Assembly (NCBI RefSeq): GCF_004614195.1
Contig: NZ_SPUM01000009.1
Coordinates: 1 to 64,000, forward strand
Length of the DNA stretch: 64,000 bases
From: Massilia horti
GTDB lineage: Bacteria; Pseudomonadota; Gammaproteobacteria; Burkholderiales; Burkholderiaceae_D
Direction of reading: 5' to 3'
The notes below the pieces were generated by a model. It was given only the letters and a program-made list of their open reading frames with translations, did no database searches and was not told the origin of the DNA. How positions within the stretch are numbered: the first letter of the stretch is position 1; every line of letters begins with the position of its first letter. Of this stretch, positions 24,119 through 31,737 are shown one piece after another. The position numbers and the translations under genes were made by a program.

Positions 24119-24847
24119 GTGATCACGCTTTATACCTTCGGCCCTGCCCTCGGCCTGCCCGATTTCAGCCCATTCGTGATGAAGGCCGAGCTGCTGCTCA
24201 AGATGTCCGGCCTGCCCTACCAAACCGACACGCGCGGCTTCAAGCGCGCGCCAAAGGGCAAGCTGCCGTACATCGACGATAACGGCACCGTCGTGGCCGA
24301 CTCCACCATGATCCGCATGCACCTCGAACAACGCCATGGCGTCAATTTCAACGGCGCCTACGATCAACGCAGCCAGGCTGCCGCATGGGCCGTCGAGAAG
24401 ATGCTGGAAGAGCACCTATACTTCGCGCTCCTGCACGAACGCTGGATAAAGGACGAGAATTTCGAACGTGGCCCGGCCCGCTTCTTCGACTTCCTGCCTG
24501 CGCCACTGCGGCCGCTGGTCAGGCGAATGGTGCGCGGGAAGATCCGCAAAACCCTGCAAAGCCAGGGCATGGGGCGCCACAGCGAAGCGGAGATCGTGGC
24601 GATGGCGTGCCGCGACCTGGACGCCTTGTCCGCACTGATGGGCGAACATTCCTGCCTGCTGGGAGAGCATCCGTGCGCCGCCGATGCGACGGTGCTGGCC
24701 TTCGTGGCCGCCACCCTGTGCGAGCAAGTGGATACTCCGGTTCGCACCCACGCGGAAAAGCTGCCTAATCTGGTAGCCTATCGTGACCGCTGGATGGCGC
24801 ATTACTACGGCGCAGGTCAGGCTAGCACTTCCGCCCTCGCCGCCTGA
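24119..24847 (+). CDS. Glutathione S-transferase family protein (Fax/metaxin-like)
   Basis: A 242-residue protein with a thioredoxin-like N-terminal domain starting ITLYTFGPALGLPDFSPF and containing RAPKGKLPYIDDNG and VADSTMIRMHLEQ, as in the metaxin/failed-axon-connections branch of the GST superfamily; the rest is the helical C-terminal domain with CAADATVLAFVAATL. The GTG at 24119 is chosen because AAGGAG at 24106-24111 sits 7 nt before it, and the upstream in-frame ATG at 24044 lies inside the sulfurtransferase remnant. The substrate is unknown. It seems to have lost its upstream operon partner. Confidence 0.85.
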   Translation: MITLYTFGPALGLPDFSPFVMKAELLLKMSGLPYQTDTRGFKRAPKGKLPYIDDNGTVVADSTMIRMHLEQRHGVNFNGAYDQRSQAAAWAVEKMLEEHLYFALLHERWIKDENFERGPARFFDFLPAPLRPLVRRMVRGKIRKTLQSQGMGRHSEAEIVAMACRDLDALSALMGEHSCLLGEHPCAADATVLAFVAATLCEQVDTPVRTHAEKLPNLVAYRDRWMAHYYGAGQASTSALAA

Positions 24848-24871
24848 GCGGGATCGGCACGCGTTCAAGAG

Positions 24872-25062
24872 GCGTAGGGGGCCGCGGGGCCGCCGAGGAC
24901 CTATGCGCACAAGATCTCCGCATGCTGACTTGCGGCTACCGCTTCGCTACGCTGAATTCGCGAACCGCGTGCGCACGGGTCCTCGGCGGCCCCGCGCCCC
25001 CTACGATGTGCTATGGCTACGGGCTCCGGCAGATCGTAGGGTGCGCACCTGTGCGCACGCTG
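24872..25062. repeat. Palindromic repeat, family A, compound copy
   Basis: Inverted arms of about 28 bp (CGTAGGGGGCCGCGGGGCCG... at 24873 and its complement ending CGCCCCCTACG at 25005) enclose CTGACTTGCGGCTACCGCTT and GAATTCGCGAACCGCGTGCG. A further unit CGTAGGGTGCGCACCTGTGCGCAC lies at 25035-25058. It separates the GST gene from the small membrane protein gene. Confidence 0.8.
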
Positions 25063-25079
25063 TACGGTCGCCCAGAGTT

Positions 25080-25241
25080 TCAGTTGGACAGCACCGAGGG
25101 CCCGAACAACATGCCGCCGGCGCCTGACAACAGCAGCACCGGTAACAGAACCAGCACGATCACCATCGCAATGACGAGATAGCGCAGGCGCGCGGGCAGC
25201 GCGCTGAGCGATGCAGCCAGACGCTCGATCAATTCATTCAT
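25080..25241 (-). CDS. Small single-pass membrane protein, 53 residues
   Basis: The frame from ATG at 25241 encodes MNELIERLAASLSALPARLR, then a strongly hydrophobic helix (YLVIAMVIVLVLLPVLLLSG) and a short tail ending [16 protein letters not shown] lies 3-4 nt before the ATG. The N terminus is amphipathic and basic, so N-in orientation is likely. A second copy 4.8 kb away (20279-20441) has the same protein with conservative changes but is frameshifted; the synonymous and conservative differences between copies argue that it was a real coding sequence. Function unknown. Confidence 0.65.
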   Translation of the reverse strand: MNELIERLAASLSALPARLRYLVIAMVIVLVLLPVLLLSGAGGMLFGPSVLSN

Positions 25242-25565
25242 GGCTCCCCCTTGGGGTCGGCGGTCAATCGGAATTACCGCGTTCAAGTATGGGGGAGCAG
25301 CCTGAGCTGTCAATGCCGTAGCGCAAGGACCGCGCCGGGGTGACAATCAACAATTTACTCGTTGACGTTGCCAAAAACGAAAGCCATACTTGGCCACTGT
25401 GGGGCCCGGATTCCGTTTAACAATGCCGACTTTTCATAATCGCGCGGACGAGCGATATTTCTAAAGAACAGTATTATTTGCGAGTCGCGCGAGTCCGCTT
25501 ATCCCAGTAGTCGGCCGAGGGCGTCCGATCATTTGGCGTGATGGATCTTCCTACGCGGAGGTATC
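25242..25565. other. Duplicated upstream segment and promoter region
   Basis: Bases 25242-25329 repeat the sequence upstream of the frameshifted copy (20442-20528), ending GTAGCGCAAGGAC in both. The rest is a leader of the gene at 25566 with a promoter candidate at 25362. No gene is seen. Confidence 0.6.
25362..25390 (+). promoter_or_regulatory. Candidate sigma-70 promoter
   Basis: TTGACG (25362-25367), a 17-bp spacer and CATACT (25385-25390). It would leave an untranslated leader of about 170 nt before the ATG at 25566. Sequence match only. Confidence 0.4.
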
Positions 25566-26360
25566 ATGGCACAGGGAAAGCCAGCAGCGAAAAAAACGTG
25601 GCTGGGTTCGCTAACGGGCAGGCTTACGAGGATCACCGCGGTACTCGTGGCTTGCGTCGCACTTTTAAACGGCGCGATTGATCTGGGTAAGATTGTCGCC
25701 CATATCCCAATCGGCGATCGAGAAAGATTGAATTCCGAGCTCTTCCGAATTAACTTCGGAAAGAAGCCGATAGTCGAGCAACCGCTGGAGGTTGCGACCT
25801 CCAATATGAAGGTTCCTCTGCTATTGCAGGTATTTCCGAGCGGCGACTTGTTCGTGCGCTATGGAAATTTCGAACAATGGCTGCCGTTCACTTCGGTCAA
25901 GGTTGCGTCCGTATCGATCTTGCCGGAAGCCTATGCGCAGTCGCCCTTCCCGTCGCAGGCAGCAGTCGCTGCGTCGCCCAATACGCAAGGTCAGCGCCCC
26001 ATCTATATTGACCTCGATAAGCTGAGGGCTGAAGCACTCAAGGTCAGCGCTGCCTTGCCCAACGCAGACAGCATCGAGAAAACCTACGTGCTCGCGGAAA
26101 TGAAGGACGACCATCCCTACTTTTTTGAGCGCTCGATTAAAGAGTACTCAAAAAAATTCGTCGCCGAACCGGGCTACCGGTTCGCAAGTTTTGATTTTCT
26201 GGTTAGCAGCTCCAACCACTACACGCCAGGAAAAATCGAAATTGTAGACAACGGCCGTGCCATCGTCGCCACGTTCAAACTGAAAAGCGGTGCCGCACTG
26301 GATAGATATCGAGGATGGGTTCAGGGGACGCTCAGGACGCAGCAACTTCGGAGCCAGTAG
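25566..26360 (+). CDS. Membrane-anchored protein of unknown function
   Basis: A 264-residue protein with a basic N terminus (MAQGKPAAKKTW), one membrane helix at about residues 23-42 (RITAVLVACVALLNGAIDLG) and a periplasmic rest. The start has GGAGG 5 nt upstream. A loop AYAQSPFPSQAAVAASPNTQ looks like a flexible linker before a second folded part with FASFDFLVSSSNHYTP. No family is recognised. It stands alone between the island and the ZIP gene; codon use is somewhat more mixed than in neighbouring core genes. Confidence 0.7.
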   Translation: MAQGKPAAKKTWLGSLTGRLTRITAVLVACVALLNGAIDLGKIVAHIPIGDRERLNSELFRINFGKKPIVEQPLEVATSNMKVPLLLQVFPSGDLFVRYGNFEQWLPFTSVKVASVSILPEAYAQSPFPSQAAVAASPNTQGQRPIYIDLDKLRAEALKVSAALPNADSIEKTYVLAEMKDDHPYFFERSIKEYSKKFVAEPGYRFASFDFLVSSSNHYTPGKIEIVDNGRAIVATFKLKSGAALDRYRGWVQGTLRTQQLRSQ

Positions 26361-26396
26361 CGACGATTGAGCGAGACAACCTGCCTGCCTTAAGTC

Positions 26397-27236
26397 TTAA
26401 TGCCCGCTCGTGAGGAACAGCACGATCCCCACGCCCAGCGCGATCAGGAGCACCTGCGGCACCGATTCCTTCACCGTCGCCCGGCGCTGCATCTGCGGCA
26501 TCAAATCGCTCACCGCGATGTAGATGAAGCCCGAAGACGCAAACACCAGCACATACGGCACCATGCCGTGCGCACGCTCGAGCGTGAAGTAACCAAGCAG
26601 GCCGCCTGCCACCGCCATCAGGCTGCACAGCAGGTTGTACACGTAGGCGCGCAGGCGCGAAAAGCCGGCGTTGAGCAGCACGATGAAGTCGCCGATCTCC
26701 TGCGGGATCTCGTGGGCGATGATGGCCACGCCGGTGACGATGCCCAGCTCCGGATTGGCGAGGAAAGCGGCGGCAATCAGGATGCCATCGGTGAAGTTGT
26801 GCATGCCGTCGCCGATCAGGATCATCCAGCCCGACTTGCCGGCCTCGCGCGCATCGTGCCCGTGCGCGTGGTGGTGGCCGTCGCCTTCGTGATGGTGCGA
26901 GTGGCGCAGCACCGCCAGCTTCTCAAGCAGGAAGAACGCCAGCAGCCCCCCGAGCAGGGTCGCGAACAGGCTGCGCGGATCGGCCTTCGATTCGAACGCC
27001 TCCGGCAGCGCGTGCAGCAGCGAGGTCGAGAGCATGATGCCGACCGACAGGCTGACCATGCGATCGACCATCTTCGCGAGCAGGGCAAAGGAAAACAACG
27101 CAGCGGCCGAAATGCTGGCGGCGCCGGCGAATATCGTCGTCAGCAGGATGGAGCTTAGGGTCGGATCGATTTGAAAGCCTCTTGTTCTTGGTCTTGCGTA
27201 CAGGCCGCGAGGCGGGCATTGTACCGCTCCGCCCAC
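26397..27236 (-). CDS. ZIP family divalent metal transporter
   Basis: A 279-residue inner-membrane transporter taking up Zn2+ or related ions. Helix 4 has the metal-site motif HNFTDG and helix 5 has HEIPQEIGDF; the loop before them is His-rich (RHSHHHEGDGHHHAHGHD), a metal sensor loop. The first protein-like residues are IDPTLSSILLTTIF. The only in-frame start is GTG at 27236 with CAAGG upstream, 12 nt after the stop of the dienelactone hydrolase gene, so the pair is probably co-transcribed; the start remains uncertain. Confidence 0.9.
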   Translation of the reverse strand: MGGAVQCPPRGLYARPRTRGFQIDPTLSSILLTTIFAGAASISAAALFSFALLAKMVDRMVSLSVGIMLSTSLLHALPEAFESKADPRSLFATLLGGLLAFFLLEKLAVLRHSHHHEGDGHHHAHGHDAREAGKSGWMILIGDGMHNFTDGILIAAAFLANPELGIVTGVAIIAHEIPQEIGDFIVLLNAGFSRLRAYVYNLLCSLMAVAGGLLGYFTLERAHGMVPYVLVFASSGFIYIAVSDLMPQMQRRATVKESVPQVLLIALGVGIVLFLTSGH

Positions 27237-27248
27237 GGCCTTGCAGCG

Positions 27249-28133
27249 TCAGGCCACGCCGTGGTCCTTGAACCAGGCAAGCGCGCGCGCAAAACCATCC
27301 TTGGCGTCCGCTTCCACATAGCTTGGCCGGTAGTCGGCGTTGAACGCGTGCCCGGCGTCCGGATAGACCACGAAGGTCGACCCGCTCGATCCCTTGGCCA
27401 GCGCCGCCTTCATCTTGTCGATCGATTCGAGCGAAATGCCGGTGTCCTTGGCGCCGTACAGCCCCAGCACCGGCACCTTGAGGGTGGGCGCGATGTCGAT
27501 CGGGTGGACCGGGTTGTTCGGGTTGGTGTCGCCTACCAGCCGGCCGTACCAGGCCACGCCCGCCTTCACGTTCGGATTATGCGCGCAATACAGCCAGGTG
27601 ATGCGGCCGCCCCAGCAAAAGCCGGTGATGCCAAGCTTGTCGACATTGCCGCCGTTTTGCCTCGCCCACGAGACGACGGCGTCGAGGTCGCCCATGACTT
27701 GCGCATCGGGCGTCTTGCTGATGATCTGCTTCATCAGGTCGGCGATGTTGGGGACCTTGCTGGGGTCGCCCTGGCGCACGAACAGGTCGGGCGCCAGCGC
27801 CAGATACCCGCGCTTGGCGAAGCGGCGCGCGACGTCGGCGATGTGTTCGTGCACGCCAAAGATCTCGGAAACCACCAGGATCACCGGCAGGTTGCTCTTG
27901 CCGGCGGGCTGGGCGCGATAGACCGGAACCGCCTGCCCGTTCACGTCGATGTTGACCGTACCGGCGGTAAGCCCCACGGTATCGGTCTTGATCACGGTTT
28001 CCGCCGCAACCGGCATGGTGGCCGCGGCAAAGCCGGTGCCGAGAGCAACCTTGAGGAAATCGCGACGATCGACGCCGTCTGCAAACGGGCCGCCGGCAAC
28101 CAGGCTATCGCCGTCAAGTACGAGATCTTTCAT
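27249..28133 (-). CDS. Dienelactone hydrolase family protein, Tat-exported
   Basis: A 294-residue alpha/beta hydrolase. A Tat-type signal is present (D-RRDFLKVALG from about residue 22, then FAAATMPVAA). The DLH-family nucleophile elbow is GFCWGG (Cys at about residue 171), with an acidic residue in LGLYGAKDTG and His in DAGHAFN. Such enzymes hydrolyse dienelactone-like esters, though most family members have unknown substrates. The first gene of the pair with the ZIP transporter. No chlorocatechol genes are nearby, so a role in aromatic breakdown is not supported by context. Confidence 0.9.
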   Translation of the reverse strand: MKDLVLDGDSLVAGGPFADGVDRRDFLKVALGTGFAAATMPVAAETVIKTDTVGLTAGTVNIDVNGQAVPVYRAQPAGKSNLPVILVVSEIFGVHEHIADVARRFAKRGYLALAPDLFVRQGDPSKVPNIADLMKQIISKTPDAQVMGDLDAVVSWARQNGGNVDKLGITGFCWGGRITWLYCAHNPNVKAGVAWYGRLVGDTNPNNPVHPIDIAPTLKVPVLGLYGAKDTGISLESIDKMKAALAKGSSGSTFVVYPDAGHAFNADYRPSYVEADAKDGFARALAWFKDHGVA

Positions 28134-28364
28134 GTGCAGTTCTCCGGTCAGTTAAGAGAATTGCTATCTTAACAGCGTGACGCTAACCTGTTCGAACCGG
28201 GCGCTGCATGCCGTCGCAGGAATGCCAAACGAACGGCACGATGAACAAGCCCGCATCACCGGGTTCTAACTTCCACATTTGTCCTCAAACAGACAGGCAA
28301 CACACCGGCTCATACCTCAGGACGAGCTGGATTTCTTTCCTGGTCGCACCCGGAGGAGACTGTC

Positions 28365-29507
28365 ATGGACAGCAGACGTGCGAAAGCTGAACAGGCTGAT
28401 GCGATCCTTTCCCGCGCACACGAACCGATGCCGAGCAACGCCATGCCGGCGATATGCGACGTGTCGGTGACGAACGTCTGCAACGCCGCCTGCGACTTCT
28501 GCGGCTTCTCCCGAAATAAAAAACTGGCCGGTCCGCGGCGCTACCTGGATACCGCCGCATTTGCGTCAAGCCTGCCCGCGCTGCGGCGCCGGCACGTGCG
28601 CTACATGACGTTTCAAGGGGGCGAACCCCTGCTTCATCCGGGCATCGTGTCGATCGTGACCGAGGCCGCCAGGGCCGGCATGCACTGCGGGATGATCACC
28701 AATGGATGGTTCCTGTCCCGCCACATTGAGCGGCTGGCGCAAGCCGGCCTGCGGCGGGTGCTGGTGTCGATCGACAGCGCCAACATGCTCGAGCACGAGA
28801 TCAGCCGCGGCCTGAACGGGCTGGGACCGCGCATCAGGCAAGGCCTGGCCAGCGCGCGTGAACTCGGCATCCCGACCTGTGCCAGCGTGACCGTCAACCG
28901 CATGGTGCGCTACGAGGCGCTGCCGGAAACTTTGGCGCGGCTCGGGTTTGACGCGGTCACATTTTCCTATCCAAGGCGCGAGCCGTTCGGCTCGACTTCG
29001 CTCGTCTACGACCAGGACTGCGCGCTGATCGATCTGGATGCGGAAGAGCTGCTGGACGCCTTGCGCCAGATCGCACTGCTCAAGCGCCGGTTCCATGTCG
29101 TCGACCCTGCCGCATCGCTCGCAGAAGTCGCGCGCTTCATCCGGGGCGAACCGCAGCACGTCCCCTGCATCGGCGGCAGCAAGTACTTTTACCTGGACTG
29201 GAACCTGGACATCTGGCGCTGCGAGGCGTGGTCCGAACCGATGGGGAATGTGTTCAACCTCGACCGCATACCGGATATGCGCGAGCCCTGCAATGCATGC
29301 ATGATGGCTTGTTACCGCCATGCCAGCGTGCTGATGCATGGCGCAGTGGCGGCAGCCGATGCGGTGCACGCACTCGGCCACGGAGACGTGCGGAGCGCGG
29401 TCAGCTACCTGTTCCGGCGCAGCGTCGCTTATTCGCTGTGGGCGTTATCGGTCGAGGCATTGCCGCAAACGGCCTTGTGGTTCAAGCGTCGCCGCAAACG
29501 GCGGTAA
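28365..29507 (+). CDS. Radical SAM protein with SPASM-like C-terminal cluster motif
   Basis: A 380-residue radical SAM enzyme. The cluster motif is C-N-A-A-C-D-F-C (about residues 39-46) in VTNVCNAACDFCGFSR, followed by FQGGEPLLHPG (the GGEP motif). The C-terminal part holds further cysteines: VPCIGGSKYFYLDWN, WRCEAW, CNACMMACYRH, the pattern of an auxiliary iron-sulfur cluster as in SPASM/twitch proteins. GGAGGAGA lies 5 nt before the ATG. No precursor peptide or partner gene is recognised next to it. The last 40 residues are hydrophobic-basic. Substrate unknown; peptide modification is one option. Confidence 0.88.
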   Translation: MDSRRAKAEQADAILSRAHEPMPSNAMPAICDVSVTNVCNAACDFCGFSRNKKLAGPRRYLDTAAFASSLPALRRRHVRYMTFQGGEPLLHPGIVSIVTEAARAGMHCGMITNGWFLSRHIERLAQAGLRRVLVSIDSANMLEHEISRGLNGLGPRIRQGLASARELGIPTCASVTVNRMVRYEALPETLARLGFDAVTFSYPRREPFGSTSLVYDQDCALIDLDAEELLDALRQIALLKRRFHVVDPAASLAEVARFIRGEPQHVPCIGGSKYFYLDWNLDIWRCEAWSEPMGNVFNLDRIPDMREPCNACMMACYRHASVLMHGAVAAADAVHALGHGDVRSAVSYLFRRSVAYSLWALSVEALPQTALWFKRRRKRR

Positions 29508-29530
29508 GCGGCCAGCAGCGCGGGCAACCC

Positions 29531-29564
29531 GTACGGCGCGCGGCCGGCGAGGACCTGTGCGCAC
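29531..29564. repeat. Family A repeat fragment
   Basis: GTACGGCGCGCGGCCGGCGAGGACC followed by TGTGCGCAC equals the first half of the copy at 16512-16550. The second half is absent. It lies 24 bp after the radical SAM stop. Confidence 0.65.
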
Positions 29565-29607
29565 ATCTTTCCAGTATTGCCATCCAAATAGTGATGACGC
29601 ATAGTTA

Positions 29608-29630
29608 AACTGTCGGAAATACTTACAGTT
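29608..29630. promoter_or_regulatory. Dyad upstream of sigma-54 promoter, possible activator site
   Basis: AACTGT (29608-29613) and ACAGTT (29625-29630) form an inverted repeat with an 11-bp spacer, about 50-70 bp upstream of the -24/-12 element. It is a candidate binding site for an enhancer-binding protein; in PEP-CTERM species PrsR is the known sigma-54 activator. Inference only. Confidence 0.4.
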
Positions 29631-29677
29631 AAAAAAAGACTCACCGCTAAGTTATTGATTTTTGCGACATTAATTTC

Positions 29678-29693
29678 TGGTACGCAAATTGCT
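29678..29693 (+). promoter_or_regulatory. Sigma-54 (-24/-12) promoter of the PEP-CTERM gene
   Basis: TGGTACGCAAATTGCT matches TGGCACG-N4-TTGCW; the invariant GG (29679-29680) and GC (29691-29692) are exactly 10 bp apart. It lies 38 bp before the ATG at 29731. PEP-CTERM protein genes are known to be under RpoN with PrsK/PrsR in some species, which supports the call. Confidence 0.75.
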
Positions 29694-29730
29694 TTAAGGC
29701 ATTCAACAACAACTTCCTGGAGAGTCAACC

Positions 29731-30267
29731 ATGAAACGTATTTTCGCCCTGCTGGCAGGACTTGCCTTGTCGCTCCTGACACAAACCGCCCAGGCTGGCC
29801 TGCTGTCGCATCAGGTCAGCGTGACCTATCTGTATCCGACCGTGGATACCGAATTCCAACACATCGGCGCCGGCACGGTTGGCGCGACCGGACTGCAGAT
29901 GAACTTCCTCGATTATTTTGATTTAAACATCACCGACGACCGGATCACCGTCCTCTATAGAGACTGGCCGGAGGTGTGGTGGAACCCGGCGCCTTTCAAT
30001 GGTTTCGTCCTGACCGACCTGACCGGCCCCCTGCCCGCGATTTCGCTCAACACCGCAAGCAACATGGCAGGCTTTAGTTCGAGCAACCTCACCATCGTGG
30101 GCAACTCGCTGTATGTGAACTGGCAGGGCCTGCCCTTCACGGGGGCCACGCAGGTGATCCTGGATGTCGGGGGCACACCCCCCAGCCAGGTTCCGGAACC
30201 GTTCAGCCTGAGCCTGTTGGGGCTGGGCCTGCTCGGCCTGGGCGCCGCCCGCCGCCGCGCGAAATAA
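29731..30267 (+). CDS. PEP-CTERM sorting domain-containing secreted protein
   Basis: A 178-residue exported protein with a signal peptide (MKRIFALLAGLALSLLTQTAQA) and a C-terminal PEP-CTERM signal: VPEPFSLSLLGLGLLGLG, then the basic AARRRAK. Exosortase EpsH/XrtA-type enzymes cleave at this signal for export to the cell surface or exopolysaccharide. The mature part is an all-beta-looking domain with no known activity (VSVTYLYPTVDTEF at its start). A sigma-54 promoter precedes it. It converges with the DUF4382 lipoprotein gene. Confidence 0.92.
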   Translation: MKRIFALLAGLALSLLTQTAQAGLLSHQVSVTYLYPTVDTEFQHIGAGTVGATGLQMNFLDYFDLNITDDRITVLYRDWPEVWWNPAPFNGFVLTDLTGPLPAISLNTASNMAGFSSSNLTIVGNSLYVNWQGLPFTGATQVILDVGGTPPSQVPEPFSLSLLGLGLLGLGAARRRAK

Positions 30268-30288
30268 ACTGCGCCCATAAACGTGCCT

Positions 30289-30325
30289 CGTCGTCCCCGG
30301 CCTCGCCGGCAGGCCGGGGGCGACG
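30289..30325. terminator. Hairpin between convergent genes
   Basis: A 15-bp stem (30289-30303 with 30311-30325, one G-T pair; CGTCGTCCCCGGCCT on the left) with a 7-nt loop lies between the PEP-CTERM and DUF4382 genes. No T run follows on either strand, so it may be a weak bidirectional terminator or simply end processing. Confidence 0.5.
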
Positions 30326-30334
30326 GTGTGGCGA

Positions 30335-31543
30335 TTACGGCGTCAGCGCAAAATTGACGCCGGTTTGGTTGGACGTGGCAATGCTGACGCCCGATACCGA
30401 CTTGGTCGCGTAGCCATTGGCGCTTGCCTCGACCGTGTATGTCGCCGGGGTCACGCCCGTGGCGGCATTGAACGCGAGCGGCAGCGTGCTGCTGTAGACC
30501 GCAAACTGGGGCGCCGCTACCGGGAGGTTGGCAAGCGTGTATGCGCCGGTTGCCAGGTCCGCGCCCTGGTACTTGATGGTGACTGTGGGACCGGCCCCGA
30601 ACGTCTGCTTGGCCGCGACGTAGGCGGCCTCGGTGCTGCTCGGCGGGGTCATCGTCACGGCGCCGCTGATCGAGCCGGTCGTCGAGAGGGCGAGGGCAAT
30701 CGGGGCAGCGGTCGTGCTGACCGCGGTGGTGGCGCTCGCGGTCACGGGGACGGCACTGATTACCGAGGCGGCGCTGTTGTCCGAGGTGATGACCACGTCG
30801 TAGTTACCGGCGGTGAGGTGCGACAGGTTGAAGGCACCCGTGCTGTCCGGCGCGGTGGACGCGATGATCTTGCCGTTCTGCTGGGCCGATACCACGACAT
30901 GGTTTGCCAGCGCGGCGGTTGCGACGACGCCGGTGATGCCGTTGTTGACCGCGCTCGGGACCATGCGCAGCACAGGCTTGAGCGCGTACTTGCCATTGCC
31001 CTTGGTAAGAACGGACCTGCAGGCGTCAAAGTCGATCACGATGTCCGAACGCTGGCCGGCGGCCACGTCGAACTCGCCGGTCAGCTTGATGCCGCTCTGG
31101 ACTGCGCTCGGCGTATCAAGCGGCTGTTCGGTTTTCGAGCCGGTCGGCAGCACGGTGTTGGCGCTGCCGCTGGCGTTCGAGTCGAGCACCAGCCGGACCT
31201 GGGAATAATGGCCCGCATCCAGCGAGGTCTGGCCCAGCGTATCGAGCACGCCGTTGGTCAGCTTGAGCAGGTCGATCTTGCGTGCCGGGTTCAGAGTCAC
31301 GTCGACCCAGCCGGCGTCGGTGTCGCTTGCGGTCGCGCTCTTGTTCACGCGGACTTTGCTGACCGTGACGTTGACGGCGTCAAAACCGCAAGCGGGCGCG
31401 TCGGTCAGCGCGACGGTCAGCGTACCTGCGGTCGAAACCGGAGGCGGAGACGTTGTCGAGGATCCCGATGAGCCGCCGCCTCCACAGGCGGCGAGCGACG
31501 CTGCGGCCGCCAGGAGGCCGATCTTGGTGAGCTGTTGTTTCAT
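30335..31543 (-). CDS. DUF4382 domain-containing lipoprotein
   Basis: A 402-residue lipoprotein: signal MKQQLTKIGLLAAAASLAAC with lipobox LAAC, followed by GGGGSSGSSTTSPPP linker. The DUF4382 domain (about residues 40-200) starts GTLTVALTDAPACGFDAVNV and has the typical VDLLKLTNG-like run (KIDLLKLTNGVL) and YSQVRLVLD. Later parts look like carboxypeptidase-regulatory-type beta folds (NLSHLTAGNYDVVITSDN). Lipid-anchored at the outer membrane or periplasm; function unknown. Confidence 0.9.
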   Translation of the reverse strand: MKQQLTKIGLLAAAASLAACGGGGSSGSSTTSPPPVSTAGTLTVALTDAPACGFDAVNVTVSKVRVNKSATASDTDAGWVDVTLNPARKIDLLKLTNGVLDTLGQTSLDAGHYSQVRLVLDSNASGSANTVLPTGSKTEQPLDTPSAVQSGIKLTGEFDVAAGQRSDIVIDFDACRSVLTKGNGKYALKPVLRMVPSAVNNGITGVVATAALANHVVVSAQQNGKIIASTAPDSTGAFNLSHLTAGNYDVVITSDNSAASVISAVPVTASATTAVSTTAAPIALALSTTGSISGAVTMTPPSSTEAAYVAAKQTFGAGPTVTIKYQGADLATGAYTLANLPVAAPQFAVYSSTLPLAFNAATGVTPATYTVEASANGYATKSVSGVSIATSNQTGVNFALTP

Positions 31544-31737
31544 GATATGCCTTTCTTAAAGCGCCGACGACCACGGCGAGTAAGAGGCATCCTATATTCC
31601 GGTCGGAAACTTTTTTGTTAACGAACGCACATTGAAACCATTGCTTACACTTCAGATACTGAACTGTTGCGGTGCCGCCACCGAAATTTACCCTTGTATT
31701 AACAGCTATTGTCGACCTATCAAATAGTCCAGGGCGC

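Noticed and set aside
28208-28390. A 60-codon frame with five cysteines just before the radical SAM gene, considered as a precursor peptide
   Set aside because: It has no ribosome site, overlaps the start of the radical SAM gene and shows no leader-core organisation.
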